The translations under genes were made by a program, and so were the position numbers. The notes beneath the pieces are model-generated. The model saw nothing but the letters and a program-made list of their open reading frames with translations, ran no database searches and was not told where the DNA came from. Shown here one piece after another: positions 1 through 6,266 of a stretch of 15,161 nucleotides of DNA. The DNA lies in contig DIFQ01000046.1 of NCBI GenBank assembly GCA_002419215.1, positions 2,437 to 17,597 on the forward strand. Reading direction: 5' to 3'. This stretch comes from Syntrophaceae bacterium UBA5744. Lineage in GTDB: Bacteria; Desulfobacterota; Syntrophia; Syntrophales; UBA2192. Numbering within the stretch: the stretch's first letter is position 1; each line of letters begins with the position of its first letter.

Positions 1-1449
1 AACCGGCCCGCCACAGTCGACTGCGGCCGCGCAATCTCCGCGAACGGCCCGAACAACGAGGCCAACCTGACAAAGGCCTGCCCCTACGAGGCGGGCAACG
101 TCTTCTCTTACGGCATGCACGGCCTGGCGGCCGTCAACGGCACGTCGGGGACCGAGCCCGGCGACGGCCACGTGTTCCGCGAGGGCGGGCGCATCCAGGT
201 CCGGGCGCGCATCCCGGCAACGCAGGGCAACATGACCGCCCTCTGGACGTGGCAGCAGGACTGGCGCACACCCGAGCGCGAGTACGACCTCCTGGAGAAC
301 TGGGTAAACTGGCCCGCCATGAGCGCCCACTCGCTTCAGGGCCCCGGCACCTTCGCCCGCCACGTCTACTCCGACGAATACAAGTACTCCCTGTCGAAAG
401 AGTTCCACACCTACTCCATGGAGTGGAAGAAGGACGACTCCTTCAGCTACTGGCTCGACAACCGTCACCTCGTGACCTGGAAGGACAGCACGCGGCCCGA
501 CGGCCACCGGGTCAACAAGGACGGCCAGTGCGTCGAGAACCGCATCTTCGGCAACCCCTTCTACATGATCTTCTGGAACCTGATCGCCGAGTACGACTGG
601 GCGAAGGAGGCGGCGCCGCTGGCCGAGGGGCAGCGCCCCGACACGCTCTACATCGACTACATCCGCTACTACGAACCCTGCGATGACGCGTCGGATGCGG
701 CCTGCGTCGAGTCGACCCTGCACAAGGACTGCCCGAACCCCTGCGGGGGCTTCGGGTTCTTCGACGGCTTCAACTGCTACGTGGGAAGCCCGCCGGCAGG
801 CCGGACGGCGACGCTTGCCGACGGACAGTACGCCTACAAGGCCTCGTGGAAGTTCTTCAGGTACACGTGCCCCTACGGCGGGACGCTGAAAGGCGCCAGC
901 TGCCTCCTGGGAGGCCCGCCACCGGATCGGCTTCCCTTCGTGTGGGGCAACGCCTTCTACACGGCGCCCCTGTGCACCACCACGGCGCAGGCCAACTGCG
1001 CAAATCCCTGCCCGTGGAAGGGGACCGTCTACGATGCGAGCGCCAGGGCCTGCCGTGTCGACGCGGCAACGAGCAGCACCCCGGCCGGCGTGAAGACGTT
1101 CTTCATCAAGGGCGTTGCCTACTACGAGCCCCGGCGCTGCCCCTACGGCGGCGCCTACGATGCGGCCGCCAACGCCTGCGTGCTCGTCGAGCTGCCGAGG
1201 GGCACGGAGGCCTTCGTCTGGGAATCGGGCCTCTACTACAAGCCGCCCAGTAAGGCACAGTGCCCCTACGGAGGCTTCTTCGACACGGTGAGCTGCTACC
1301 TGCAGGGCATCCCCGACGGGGCGCAGCCGTACGCCGTGGCAAACCGCATCCTGACGCCGGCGATGTGCGGCCCCGCGACGGACTGGCAGAACCTGCAGCG
1401 CGCAGCGGGAGAGGTCACGGTGGAGAACGTCTGCAGGCCGGGGCAGTGA
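1..1449 (+). CDS. GH16-family glycoside hydrolase with C-terminal Cys-rich repeats (5' end missing)
   Basis: The reading frame is open from base 1, so the start and any signal peptide lie outside the window. The first ~690 bases match the GH16 (laminarinase/endo-beta-glucanase) fold. The ExDxxE catalytic motif appears as EYDLLE, with the nucleophile Glu codon at 280, Asp at 286 and acid/base Glu at 295. It is followed by the FHTYSMEW strand (about 400-425), the PFYMIFWNLI strand (about 556-585) and the closing DYIRYYEPC (about 655-681). This predicts hydrolysis or transglycosylation of a beta-glucan or galactan outside the cytoplasm; the substrate cannot be read from the sequence. From 730 to the stop lie five tandem cysteine-rich units (see the repeat entry), probably a binding or anchoring module. 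The protein ends in a terminal Cys-containing tail. The first ATG in frame (115) is internal to the domain and is not the true start. GH16 assignment is firm; specificity is open. Confidence 0.85.
   Translation, partial: NRPATVDCGRAISANGPNNEANLTKACPYEAGNVFSYGMHGLAAVNGTSGTEPGDGHVFREGGRIQVRARIPATQGNMTALWTWQQDWRTPEREYDLLENWVNWPAMSAHSLQGPGTFARHVYSDEYKYSLSKEFHTYSMEWKKDDSFSYWLDNRHLVTWKDSTRPDGHRVNKDGQCVENRIFGNPFYMIFWNLIAEYDWAKEAAPLAEGQRPDTLYIDYIRYYEPCDDASDAACVESTLHKDCPNPCGGFGFFDGFNCYVGSPPAGRTATLADGQYAYKASWKFFRYTCPYGGTLKGASCLLGGPPPDRLPFVWGNAFYTAPLCTTTAQANCANPCPWKGTVYDASARACRVDAATSSTPAGVKTFFIKGVAYYEPRRCPYGGAYDAAANACVLVELPRGTEAFVWESGLYYKPPSKAQCPYGGFFDTVSCYLQGIPDGAQPYAVANRILTPAMCGPATDWQNLQRAAGEVTVENVCRPGQ
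730..1368 (+). repeat. Five tandem Cys-rich protein repeats in the GH16 C-terminus
   Basis: Units begin near 730, 868, 1009, 1138 and 1261 (about 41-47 codons each). The shared pattern is C-P-[YW]-G-G-x-[FY]-D near the start, a second Cys 6-9 residues later, then P-x-G, an aromatic/valine strand such as FVWGNAFY or FVWESGLYY, and a final Cys before the next unit. Unit 1 (CGGFGFFD) and unit 3 (CPWKGTVYD) are more diverged and both are preceded by a C-x-N-P-C variant. The cysteine spacing suggests disulfide-stabilised exported mini-domains. I do not recognise a named family. Confidence 0.75.
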
Positions 1450-1900
1450 AACCGGCGGAATGGCAAGAGAGGAGGTCGCCGGTCGGAGACAAGAAGATTC
1501 CGTCTTTTCACGCGAGATCTGTTTTTCTCGTCTCATTCATGGGGTAAAAGCTCGGGGCCCGAAATGCGGAAGGCCGCCCTCGTCAGAAGGCGGCCTTTTG
1601 TTTTTAAAATTCCTCGCATCGAGGTGCCGGGAATTTAGAAACTTAAGGAAATGGGTTAGCTGTTATTATGCTCGCTTACCCCGCAGCAAGCTACGGGGAC
1701 CGGGGGCGCCTGTGAAAGACCTTATTCCTTAATCTTCCTCTCCCTTGAGGGGAGAGGACAGAGGTGAGGGTGAATAGCCCCCTTCCTCAGGTATCAGGGT
1801 GCGCAATCATGAAAGGTTCTTTCCCTGCCGGGAAGCCCCGCGAAGCGGAATCAGGCTTCAATGCGCGTGCAATCGTTTTCAAACGGACCCATGAAGGGAA
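1450..1900. other. Convergent intergenic region with palindromes
   Basis: This 451-bp stretch separates two converging genes. Besides the terminator at 1570-1605 it holds two palindromes. One is at 1679-1698 (CCCCGCAGC / GCTACGGGG, one mismatch, almost no loop). The other is at 1737-1757 (CCTCTCCC / GGGAGAGG, 5-nt loop) followed by GAGGTGAGGGTGA. Such short hairpins often belong to dispersed intergenic repeat families, but copy number cannot be seen in one window. Short open frames here lack a good ribosome site and I do not call them genes. Confidence 0.45.
1570..1605 (+). terminator. Rho-independent terminator after the GH16 gene
   Basis: A perfect 9-bp stem (AAGGCCGCC at 1570-1578 with GGCGGCCTT at 1589-1597), a 10-nt loop, and a T-rich tail TTTTGTTTTT. 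It lies 120 nt after the GH16 stop and is oriented to end that transcript. Confidence 0.85.
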
Positions 1901-3226
1901 CTACCGCGATGCCGTCTCGAAGCGCATCGGAGGGACCGAGGCGAGCCGGCCCGCCAGGTCGTCCCGGGAGGCCTTGTAGGAAGCCAGGAGCGCCTCCGGC
2001 ACGGGATCGCCGGGCGGGATCACGACCTTGCGGGGATTGACGGGCCGGTCGTTGACCCGCATCTCGAAGTGCAGGTGCGGCCCCGTGGACATCCCCGTGG
2101 AGCCAACGGTTCCGATGAGCTGCCCCTGCGTGACGACCGCACCTTTCCGCACCCCTTTTGCAAACCCCGAGAGGTGGCCGTAGAAGGTCTTGTAGCCGTT
2201 GGGGTGGCGGATGACGACGAGCTTTCCGTACCCGCCCTGCCAGCCTGCCGAAATGACCTGACCGTTGGACATGGCCGAGACGGGCGTCCCCTTCGGCGCC
2301 ACGTAGTCGGTGCCGTTGTGGGCCCTGCGGATTTTGAGTACGGGGTGGAGCCTCGACTTCGAGAAGCCGGAGCTCACGCGCCGGAAGCTCAGCGGGGCCT
2401 TGAGGAACGCCTTCCGCAGCGAGCGGCCCCCGGCGTCGTAGTAGTCGGCCCGGCCGTCGACCTCGAATCGGTACGCGCGGGAAAGCACGCCGTCGTTGAC
2501 GAATTCCGCGGCGAGGATGTCTCCGTACTTTTTGAATTCACCCTCGCGGTAGAGGCCCTCGACGAGGATCCGGAACGTGTCGCCTTTCCGCAGCGCCGTC
2601 GTGAAGTCGATATCCCAGGCGAAGATGTCCGACAGGTTGAGAGCCAGGAGCAGGTTCTGCTGGCCGCCGCCCATGGAGGCGATCAGGTTGTCCTCGATCG
2701 AGCCCTCGAGGCAGAGGATTCTCTTCTCGTACTCGAGATTGAGCTTCTCGGCCTGGTAGCCCTCTCCTGCGCGGGTGACGCGCACGAGCGAGTCGTCGTT
2801 GACCCAGTAGACAAACGCGTGCAGGCGCTTTTCAGGGTCCACGTGAATCTCGTAGGGCTGCCCGGAGCGGAACTCGCGGGGGCTGTGGACTCCGGCGAGG
2901 GCCTCCTTCACGTGGAAGAGCTCCCGGGGGTCAAAGCCGTGCCGCTTGAAGATCTCGTAGAGCGACTGCCCCTTTTCGACGATCCCGGTGATCCGGAGAA
3001 GATGCGCCGGTTCTGCCTTTGCGGATGTTCGCACAGGGTTCGGGTCGGGAGAGCCGCCGAGGAAAAGAAGGGCTGCAAACAGGCAGATCCCTGCCAGGAC
3101 AAGGAGGGTTGGCCCGAGAGCTTTTTTCGCCGGTGTCACTCGCTGAAAACCCCGTTGCCCCGTTTCGGCGCCGCGGGTGCGCGCCGGGCACAAAAAAGGC
3201 GCCTCTCGTCGATCCGTATCGGCCAT
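1901..3226 (-). CDS. M23-family murein endopeptidase, membrane anchored (MepM-like)
   Basis: A predicted 441-aa zinc metallopeptidase that cleaves peptide cross-links of murein in the periplasm. The start at 3226 is chosen over an ATG 18 nt upstream because GGAGG lies 6 nt before it. Residues ~35-57 form one hydrophobic anchor after a basic segment. Residues ~78-140 (KGQSLYEIFKRHGF and following) resemble the OapA/Csd3-like N-terminal domain of MepM/ShyA-type enzymes. The C-terminal M23 domain (~280-400) has the Zn ligands H303 and D307 (HNGTD) and H386 (GPHLHFE), plus catalytic H351 (YGHLS), so it should be active. The length is close to E. coli MepM (440 aa). It sits downstream of the beta-barrel gene on the same strand, but a 134-nt gap with its own promoter-like sequence argues for separate transcription. 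Family call firm; the exact bond cleaved is inferred. Confidence 0.9.
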   Translation of the reverse strand: MADTDRREAPFLCPARTRGAETGQRGFQRVTPAKKALGPTLLVLAGICLFAALLFLGGSPDPNPVRTSAKAEPAHLLRITGIVEKGQSLYEIFKRHGFDPRELFHVKEALAGVHSPREFRSGQPYEIHVDPEKRLHAFVYWVNDDSLVRVTRAGEGYQAEKLNLEYEKRILCLEGSIEDNLIASMGGGQQNLLLALNLSDIFAWDIDFTTALRKGDTFRILVEGLYREGEFKKYGDILAAEFVNDGVLSRAYRFEVDGRADYYDAGGRSLRKAFLKAPLSFRRVSSGFSKSRLHPVLKIRRAHNGTDYVAPKGTPVSAMSNGQVISAGWQGGYGKLVVIRHPNGYKTFYGHLSGFAKGVRKGAVVTQGQLIGTVGSTGMSTGPHLHFEMRVNDRPVNPRKVVIPPGDPVPEALLASYKASRDDLAGRLASVPPMRFETASR

Positions 3227-3276
3227 GGATGTCCTCCATGGCATGCTGAGCCGTGAAAGCGCCTTTCTTTCGGCGT

Positions 3277-3305
3277 ACCCTAAACGAATTCCGTGCGGAT
3301 TTCAA
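3277..3305 (-). promoter_or_regulatory. Candidate sigma-70 promoter for the M23 gene
   Basis: On the minus strand, TTGAAA (3305-3300), a 17-nt spacer, then TAGGGT (3282-3277). The -35 matches 5 of 6 consensus bases; the -10 keeps the leading TA and final T. The predicted transcript start is about 45 nt before the ATG at 3226. No experimental support. Confidence 0.35.
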
Positions 3306-3324
3306 GCGATTTTCGATAAAGGAG

Positions 3325-3353
3325 GGGGCCGCCCGCCCCCGGCAGGCGGCCCC
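3325..3353 (-). terminator. GC-rich hairpin after the beta-barrel gene
   Basis: A perfect 9-bp stem (GGGGCCGCC 3325-3333 with GGCGGCCCC 3345-3353), 11-nt loop, 7 nt beyond the barrel gene's stop. On the minus strand the following tract is CTCCTTTATC, so the U-run is poor. It may be a weak terminator or a 3'-end stabiliser. Confidence 0.45.
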
Positions 3354-3360
3354 TTGCAGA

Positions 3361-4281
3361 TCAGAAGGCGTAGACGAAGTTGAACCAGAACTTGTTGCCC
3401 TCGGGCTTGTTCTTCGCCTCGAACTCGGGCTGCCATTTCAGCGTGAAGCTCATGTTCTTGTAGTTGTACTGCGCGACCGGGCCGAAGGAGAAGACCCGGC
3501 CCTCGAACCCGTCGGAGCCCACCTTGTTGCCGTTGAGCTCATCCTCGGTCGTCTGGTAGTAGTAGTAACCCCCGACGCCGACGGTCCATTCCTTGTTGAC
3601 GTGGTAGCCGATCACGTAGTCGACGTGGAACTCCTGGCCCGACAAATAGTCCGTGTCGTCGTTTTCCACGTTGATGTCGTACATGAACTTGGCCGAGATC
3701 TCGAATCCGCCGTCGCTCAGGTATGTCATGCCGAGGACGGGCTCGAAGGTCCAGTAGCCGCGCCCGATGTTGGCCAGGCGGTCCTTGTCGTAGCTCCCGA
3801 CGGGGATGTAGATGTCGAGGCCCGCCGTGACGTGGAAGTTTTTGGAGTGCCAGCCGAGGATGATCGGGTCGACGATGATGTCGCCCAGCCCGAATCGGTC
3901 ATCGTCCCGGCCACCCATCGTCACATCCTGGTAGCCAAGCGGGATGAAGGCGTGGACGGCCCAGTTGGCCCCGAGGATTTTGTAGTCCGTCACGTGGATG
4001 AACCGCAGCACGTCGGCTGCCGCCTTCAGCTCGAAATCGGGGATAAGGTCGTTGCCGTTGTTGTCCTTGAACTTCGAGGCCGTGTAGTAAACCACGTAAT
4101 TCTTGAAATAGGTCCCCGGTGGCGGGAGCGCCCCCGCCATGAAGTCCTCGGCCCCGTTCGGGTAGGCCCCGCCGCCGCCCTCGGTGGCGAGCGCAGGCCC
4201 CATGAGAGCAGCCGGGCCCATCAGCACGGCCGCGGCGGCCAAAACGATGAACCATTTCCTGAATGCATCCCGCTTCTTCAT
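3361..4281 (-). CDS. Outer-membrane beta-barrel, Phenol_MetA_deg (SphA-like) family transporter
   Basis: A 306-aa exported barrel. The start at 4281 (MKKRDAF) is supported by AGGAGG about 10 nt upstream; a GTG one codon earlier is the alternative. Residues 1-33 form a Sec signal peptide (KKR, hydrophobic core, cleavage after ALA before TEGG). The mature part has alternating strands rich in aromatic and glycine residues (YFKNYVVYYTASKF, HVTAGLDIYIPVGSYDKDR, WTVGVGGYYYYQTTED) and ends in Phe, the C-terminal signal used by the barrel-assembly machinery. The pattern FGLGDIIVDPIILGWHSKNFHVTAGLD-type spacing is typical of Pfam Phenol_MetA_deg proteins, proposed channels for aromatic or hydrophobic compounds; function is rarely tested. 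Immediately upstream on the same strand is a complete Trp attenuator (4376-4588), which implies control by tryptophan supply. Substrate is therefore possibly tryptophan, indole or another aromatic; that is inference. Confidence 0.8.
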   Translation of the reverse strand: MKKRDAFRKWFIVLAAAAVLMGPAALMGPALATEGGGGAYPNGAEDFMAGALPPPGTYFKNYVVYYTASKFKDNNGNDLIPDFELKAAADVLRFIHVTDYKILGANWAVHAFIPLGYQDVTMGGRDDDRFGLGDIIVDPIILGWHSKNFHVTAGLDIYIPVGSYDKDRLANIGRGYWTFEPVLGMTYLSDGGFEISAKFMYDINVENDDTDYLSGQEFHVDYVIGYHVNKEWTVGVGGYYYYQTTEDELNGNKVGSDGFEGRVFSFGPVAQYNYKNMSFTLKWQPEFEAKNKPEGNKFWFNFVYAF

Positions 4282-4375
4282 CACACTGTCTCCTCCTTTT
4301 GTGGATTTTGCTTCTTGACGGACGTTTGTCCAGGTCATTTTCCCATGCGACCGATTCCCTTCATCTTGCTGCAGC

Positions 4376-4409
4376 AAAAAAGGCCACAGGGCTTTCCGCC
4401 CCGTGGCCT
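4376..4409 (-). terminator. Second tandem intrinsic terminator of the Trp leader (segments 5:6)
   Basis: On the minus strand, 4409-4398 pairs with 4392-4381 over 12 bp (one G-U), with a 5-nt GGAAA loop and a T6 tract at 4381-4376. It is a strong intrinsic terminator on this strand only; the plus direction has no T-run. It stands 94 nt before the barrel gene's start, so transcription of the barrel from the leader promoter requires it to be bypassed. Confidence 0.85.
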
Positions 4410-4418
4410 CTGCAAAGC

Positions 4419-4457
4419 AAAAAAGCCATGGGCGGTATGTGATCCACCCATGGCTTT
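4419..4457 (-). terminator. Trp attenuator terminator (segments 3:4)
   Basis: On the minus strand, 4457-4444 pairs with 4435-4422 over 14 bp with one U-G wobble and an 8-nt loop (ATCACATA), followed by T6 at 4424-4419. It starts 33 nt after the leader-peptide stop codon, the usual attenuator layout. The plus strand reads GGCTTTGTTTTC after the stem, so it may also stop plus-strand transcription. Confidence 0.9.
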
Positions 4458-4528
4458 GTTTTCGGCTTGTTACCCTGTGCCTGTGTCCTTTACGATGGGC
4501 AGACCCCTGCGCTTATGTTGGCCCACCA
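4441..4528 (-). promoter_or_regulatory. Antiterminator (2:3) and protector (1:2) helices of the Trp attenuator
   Basis: Segment 2 (4505-4495) can pair with segment 3 (4451-4441) over 11 consecutive pairs, three of them G-U, which would block the 3:4 terminator. Segment 1 (4528-4521, overlapping the last Trp codons) can pair with segment 2 (4500-4493) over 8 pairs, two of them G-U. A ribosome stalled on the Trp codons would mask segment 1 and leave segment 2 free; a ribosome at the stop codon (4492-4490) would cover segment 2 and let 3:4 form. This is the classical trp attenuation logic, read directly from base pairing; energies were not computed. Confidence 0.8.
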
Positions 4529-4567
4529 CCACCAACCGAAAATGTTTTTGTGCGCGAGTCTTGGCAT
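4490..4567 (-). CDS. Trp-rich leader peptide of an attenuator (trpL-like)
   Basis: A 25-aa open frame, ATG at 4567 and TAA at 4492-4490. Residues 12-15 are four consecutive tryptophans (TGG codons at 4534-4523) in the context FGWWWWAN. GGAAG stands 8 nt before the ATG. A TTGACA box lies about 55 nt upstream. It is followed by mutually exclusive helices and a U-run terminator. Four Trp codons in 25 is far above chance and is the hallmark of translation-sensed tryptophan attenuation, as in enterobacterial trpL (which has two adjacent Trp). The peptide itself probably has no function beyond ribosome stalling, although trpL peptides and leader RNAs in some alphaproteobacteria act in trans. No trp biosynthesis gene follows in this window; the next gene is the outer-membrane barrel at 3361-4281. 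Confidence 0.9.
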   Translation of the reverse strand: MPRLAHKNIFGWWWWANISAGVCPS

Positions 4568-4594
4568 CGTGATTGCTTCCGTCGATAAAGTGCG

Positions 4595-4626
4595 CTTATA
4601 AAAACACGGTTCGGCCGGCTTGTCAA
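4595..4626 (-). promoter_or_regulatory. Promoter of the Trp leader
   Basis: On the minus strand a perfect -35 TTGACA (4626-4621) is followed by the AT-rich stretch TTTTTATAAG (4604-4595). The best -10 matches are TATAAG (20-nt spacer) or TTTATA (18-nt spacer). The spacing is longer than ideal for one or other box, so the exact -10 is uncertain. It places transcription start 20-25 nt before the leader ATG. Confidence 0.6.
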
Positions 4627-4788
4627 GGGTCTTCTTGGGAGCTTCCGGGCGATGGCAATTCCGCTAAAGAATTCGTCCCCGGCGACCGAACTAAGGTTAA
4701 GGGCGCATCCCCTCACAGACGCATTGCGCCCCTGGTCCGCCGACACGGACAGGAACCGGCCAGGACCCGAACGAAACGAGGCTGACCC

Positions 4789-5799
4789 ATGACGACCTTT
4801 ACACCCCGCGAGATCAAGAACCGCAAATTCAAGCAGAGCCTGATGGGCATCGACGCCGAGGAGGTGAAAAGCTTCCTCAAGGTGGTGGCGGCGGAGTTCG
4901 ACAAGATCCTCACCCAGAATACCCAATTGGAGAAGAAACTCACCGAACAGACCGTCAAGTCCACTCTCACCACGAAAAAGGAGGCGGAAAAGAACGCCGA
5001 GAGGAACAGGCAGGCCCTCGAAGAAGCCGGCAAGACCGCCGGGGAAGTCGTCGCCCGTGCAAAGGAAGAGGCCGATGAAATCCGGCAGAAGGCCGAGCGG
5101 GAAGCCGCAGATCTGCGGCGAAAGACCGAGCGGGAGGCCCAGGAGAAGGCCCGGAGGGAAACGGCCCTGATGCTTTCGCAGGCAAAGGTGATGGCCGACG
5201 AGATCACCCTCAACGCCAAGGAAAAGGCCGAGAAGATCGAGGCCGAGGCCAGGGCGGCGGCCGCCTCGTTGACCGCAGCCGCCTCGAGGACGGCGCCCGA
5301 GTTCGAGCGCCCCCTTTCCATACCCGGCAGATCCGTCGAGCCGCCCGGGAACGTCAAATTCGAGCCTGCCGACTGGGACATGAAGCACGCCGAGGAAGCC
5401 CAAACGAACTTCGACAGCCTCATGGGCGAGGCCATGGCGAGGGCCGAGGCCATCGTCCAGAGCACGCGCGCCGAGGCCGAGATGATCACGAGCAGCCTCA
5501 TCGGGCGTACCCTGGGCGAACTCAACAAGGAGCACGAGCGTCTGCTCGCCGCCGTGCAGACCGCCGTCCAAAAGTCCGAGGAAATCGTCAGGACGGCGCG
5601 CCAGGAGGCGGAGCAGTTCGCCCAGCAGAGAAAAAGCGACGCCGTCGAGCAGTGCAACGCCGTGCTGCTGGAAGCGGAGCGCAAGGCCGGCGCCATCTTC
5701 AACAGCCTCAAGGTCCAGGCGGACACCCGGAAGATGAGTCCCGAGTGCGAGGGTAAGCCGGCTCCCGGAAGCAGGAAGTCAAGTCCGAAATACCAGTGA
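4789..5799 (+). CDS. DivIVA-domain coiled-coil protein
   Basis: A 336-aa cytoplasmic protein. Residues 1-42 match the DivIVA N-terminal membrane-targeting domain: TPREIKNRKFKQSLMGIDAEEVKSFL corresponds to the family pattern with F, G-Y-D, EV and FL positions, except that the usual GYD is GID here. Residues ~35-165 are a long, charged coiled coil of the EAExI/AREEAD type, and residues ~200-310 a second helical segment. A Pro-rich linker (~170-195) separates them. DivIVA-like proteins sense negative membrane curvature and recruit polarity or division factors in Gram-positives; homologues in Gram-negative Desulfobacterota are poorly studied. The start has a modest site (GAGG, 7 nt). Upstream DNA is shared with the divergent Trp leader; a terminator follows at 5848-5874. 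Domain call firm, role inferred. Confidence 0.85.
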   Translation: MTTFTPREIKNRKFKQSLMGIDAEEVKSFLKVVAAEFDKILTQNTQLEKKLTEQTVKSTLTTKKEAEKNAERNRQALEEAGKTAGEVVARAKEEADEIRQKAEREAADLRRKTEREAQEKARRETALMLSQAKVMADEITLNAKEKAEKIEAEARAAAASLTAAASRTAPEFERPLSIPGRSVEPPGNVKFEPADWDMKHAEEAQTNFDSLMGEAMARAEAIVQSTRAEAEMITSSLIGRTLGELNKEHERLLAAVQTAVQKSEEIVRTARQEAEQFAQQRKSDAVEQCNAVLLEAERKAGAIFNSLKVQADTRKMSPECEGKPAPGSRKSSPKYQ

Positions 5800-5847
5800 A
5801 ACCCCGGAGGGCCGACGACACCCCCTCCTTCCGTCGCCCTTCATCGG

Positions 5848-5877
5848 AAAGCCCCGTCCATTCGGCGGGGCTTTCTG
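5848..5877 (+). terminator. Terminator after the DivIVA-domain gene
   Basis: A perfect 9-bp stem (AAAGCCCCG 5848-5856 with CGGGGCTTT 5866-5874) with a 9-nt loop, 48 nt past the stop codon. The tail is short (TTTCTGCTG), so it is moderately strong. Confidence 0.65.
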
Positions 5878-5937
5878 CTGCCCTCCCCGTACTGCCATGC
5901 CGGCCAAGGAGTCATCGGACATTCTGTACGCCCCGTG

Positions 5938-5969
5938 ACAAAAGACCCCGGCGCAGGGGCTCGGGGTCT
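5938..5969 (-). terminator. Hairpin terminator downstream of the zinc-ribbon gene
   Basis: The arms AGACCCCG (5943-5950) and CGGGGTCT (5962-5969) form an 8-bp stem with an 11-nt loop. On the minus strand it is followed by TTTTGTCA. It lies 25 nt after the stop of the small zinc-ribbon frame and fits as its terminator; the plus direction has TCTTTGCC and is weaker. Confidence 0.6.
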
Positions 5970-5993
5970 CTTTGCCGCAGATTCACAGTCGCG

Positions 5994-6164
5994 TCACGCT
6001 TTGACGTCATCGGTCTGCGAGTCGCCCACCGCACGTTTTCTTTTTGATTCTTCAAGACGGGATACGTTATGGGCAACCTGGCCGCAACAGATCCACAGCC
6101 ACCCGTTCCCGTACTCGACGGGTTTGATTTCCTTGGCGCAGAGAGGACAGAAAATCTTATTCAC
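5994..6164 (-). CDS. 56-aa zinc-ribbon-like protein (GTG start)
   Basis: A small frame with GTG at 6164 and TGA at 5996-5994. GGAGG lies 10 nt before the GTG. The N-terminal half has CPLC (Cys6, Cys9) and WICC (Cys26, Cys27), a CxxC-x16-CC pattern typical of small zinc ribbons, plus a conserved-looking VEYGNGWLW between them. The C-terminal ~20 residues are charged and probably disordered. It is read in the same direction as the PAS-LuxR gene, 102 nt after that gene's stop, and has a terminator-like hairpin downstream. No ATG is available, which makes it easy to miss. It may bind zinc and nucleic acid or be a rubredoxin-like mini domain; function unknown. Confidence 0.65.
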   Translation of the reverse strand: MNKIFCPLCAKEIKPVEYGNGWLWICCGQVAHNVSRLEESKRKRAVGDSQTDDVKA

Positions 6165-6266
6165 CGTTGCCCGACCTCCAAGAAAGTGAGTAGTCAGGCA
6201 TGAGATTACAAAAACATATTATTGGCAATGGTTAAGGATCGGGGAGATATTGGGGAGATAAAATCC

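Larger units (their letters stand above)
4376..4588 (-). ncRNA. Tryptophan attenuator leader RNA
   Basis: The whole leader, from an estimated transcript start near 4588 to the end of the second terminator, is about 213 nt. It contains the leader peptide frame, segments 1-4 of a standard attenuator and a second terminator (segments 5:6). Under tryptophan sufficiency it should be released as a short RNA, which might also act in trans as rnTrpL does in rhizobia (inference). The start coordinate is approximate because the promoter spacing is uncertain. Confidence 0.8.

Noticed and set aside
1460..1979. Two short plus-strand frames (1460-1732 and 1764-1979) in the convergent gap
   Set aside because: The first runs through the GH16 terminator; the second overlaps the M23 3' end. 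Neither has a ribosome site or domain.
3253..4572. A 439-codon plus-strand open frame opposite the beta-barrel gene
   Set aside because: It is Val/Asp/Glu-rich, without a signal or domain, and mirrors the barrel gene's codons; the minus strand has the signal peptide, SD and family match, and the frame runs through both attenuator terminators.
4513..5726. Long minus-strand frames opposite the DivIVA-domain gene
   Set aside because: Leu/Gly- or Ser/Ala-rich mirror of a coiled-coil gene; no start signals. One of them overlaps the Trp leader in a different frame.
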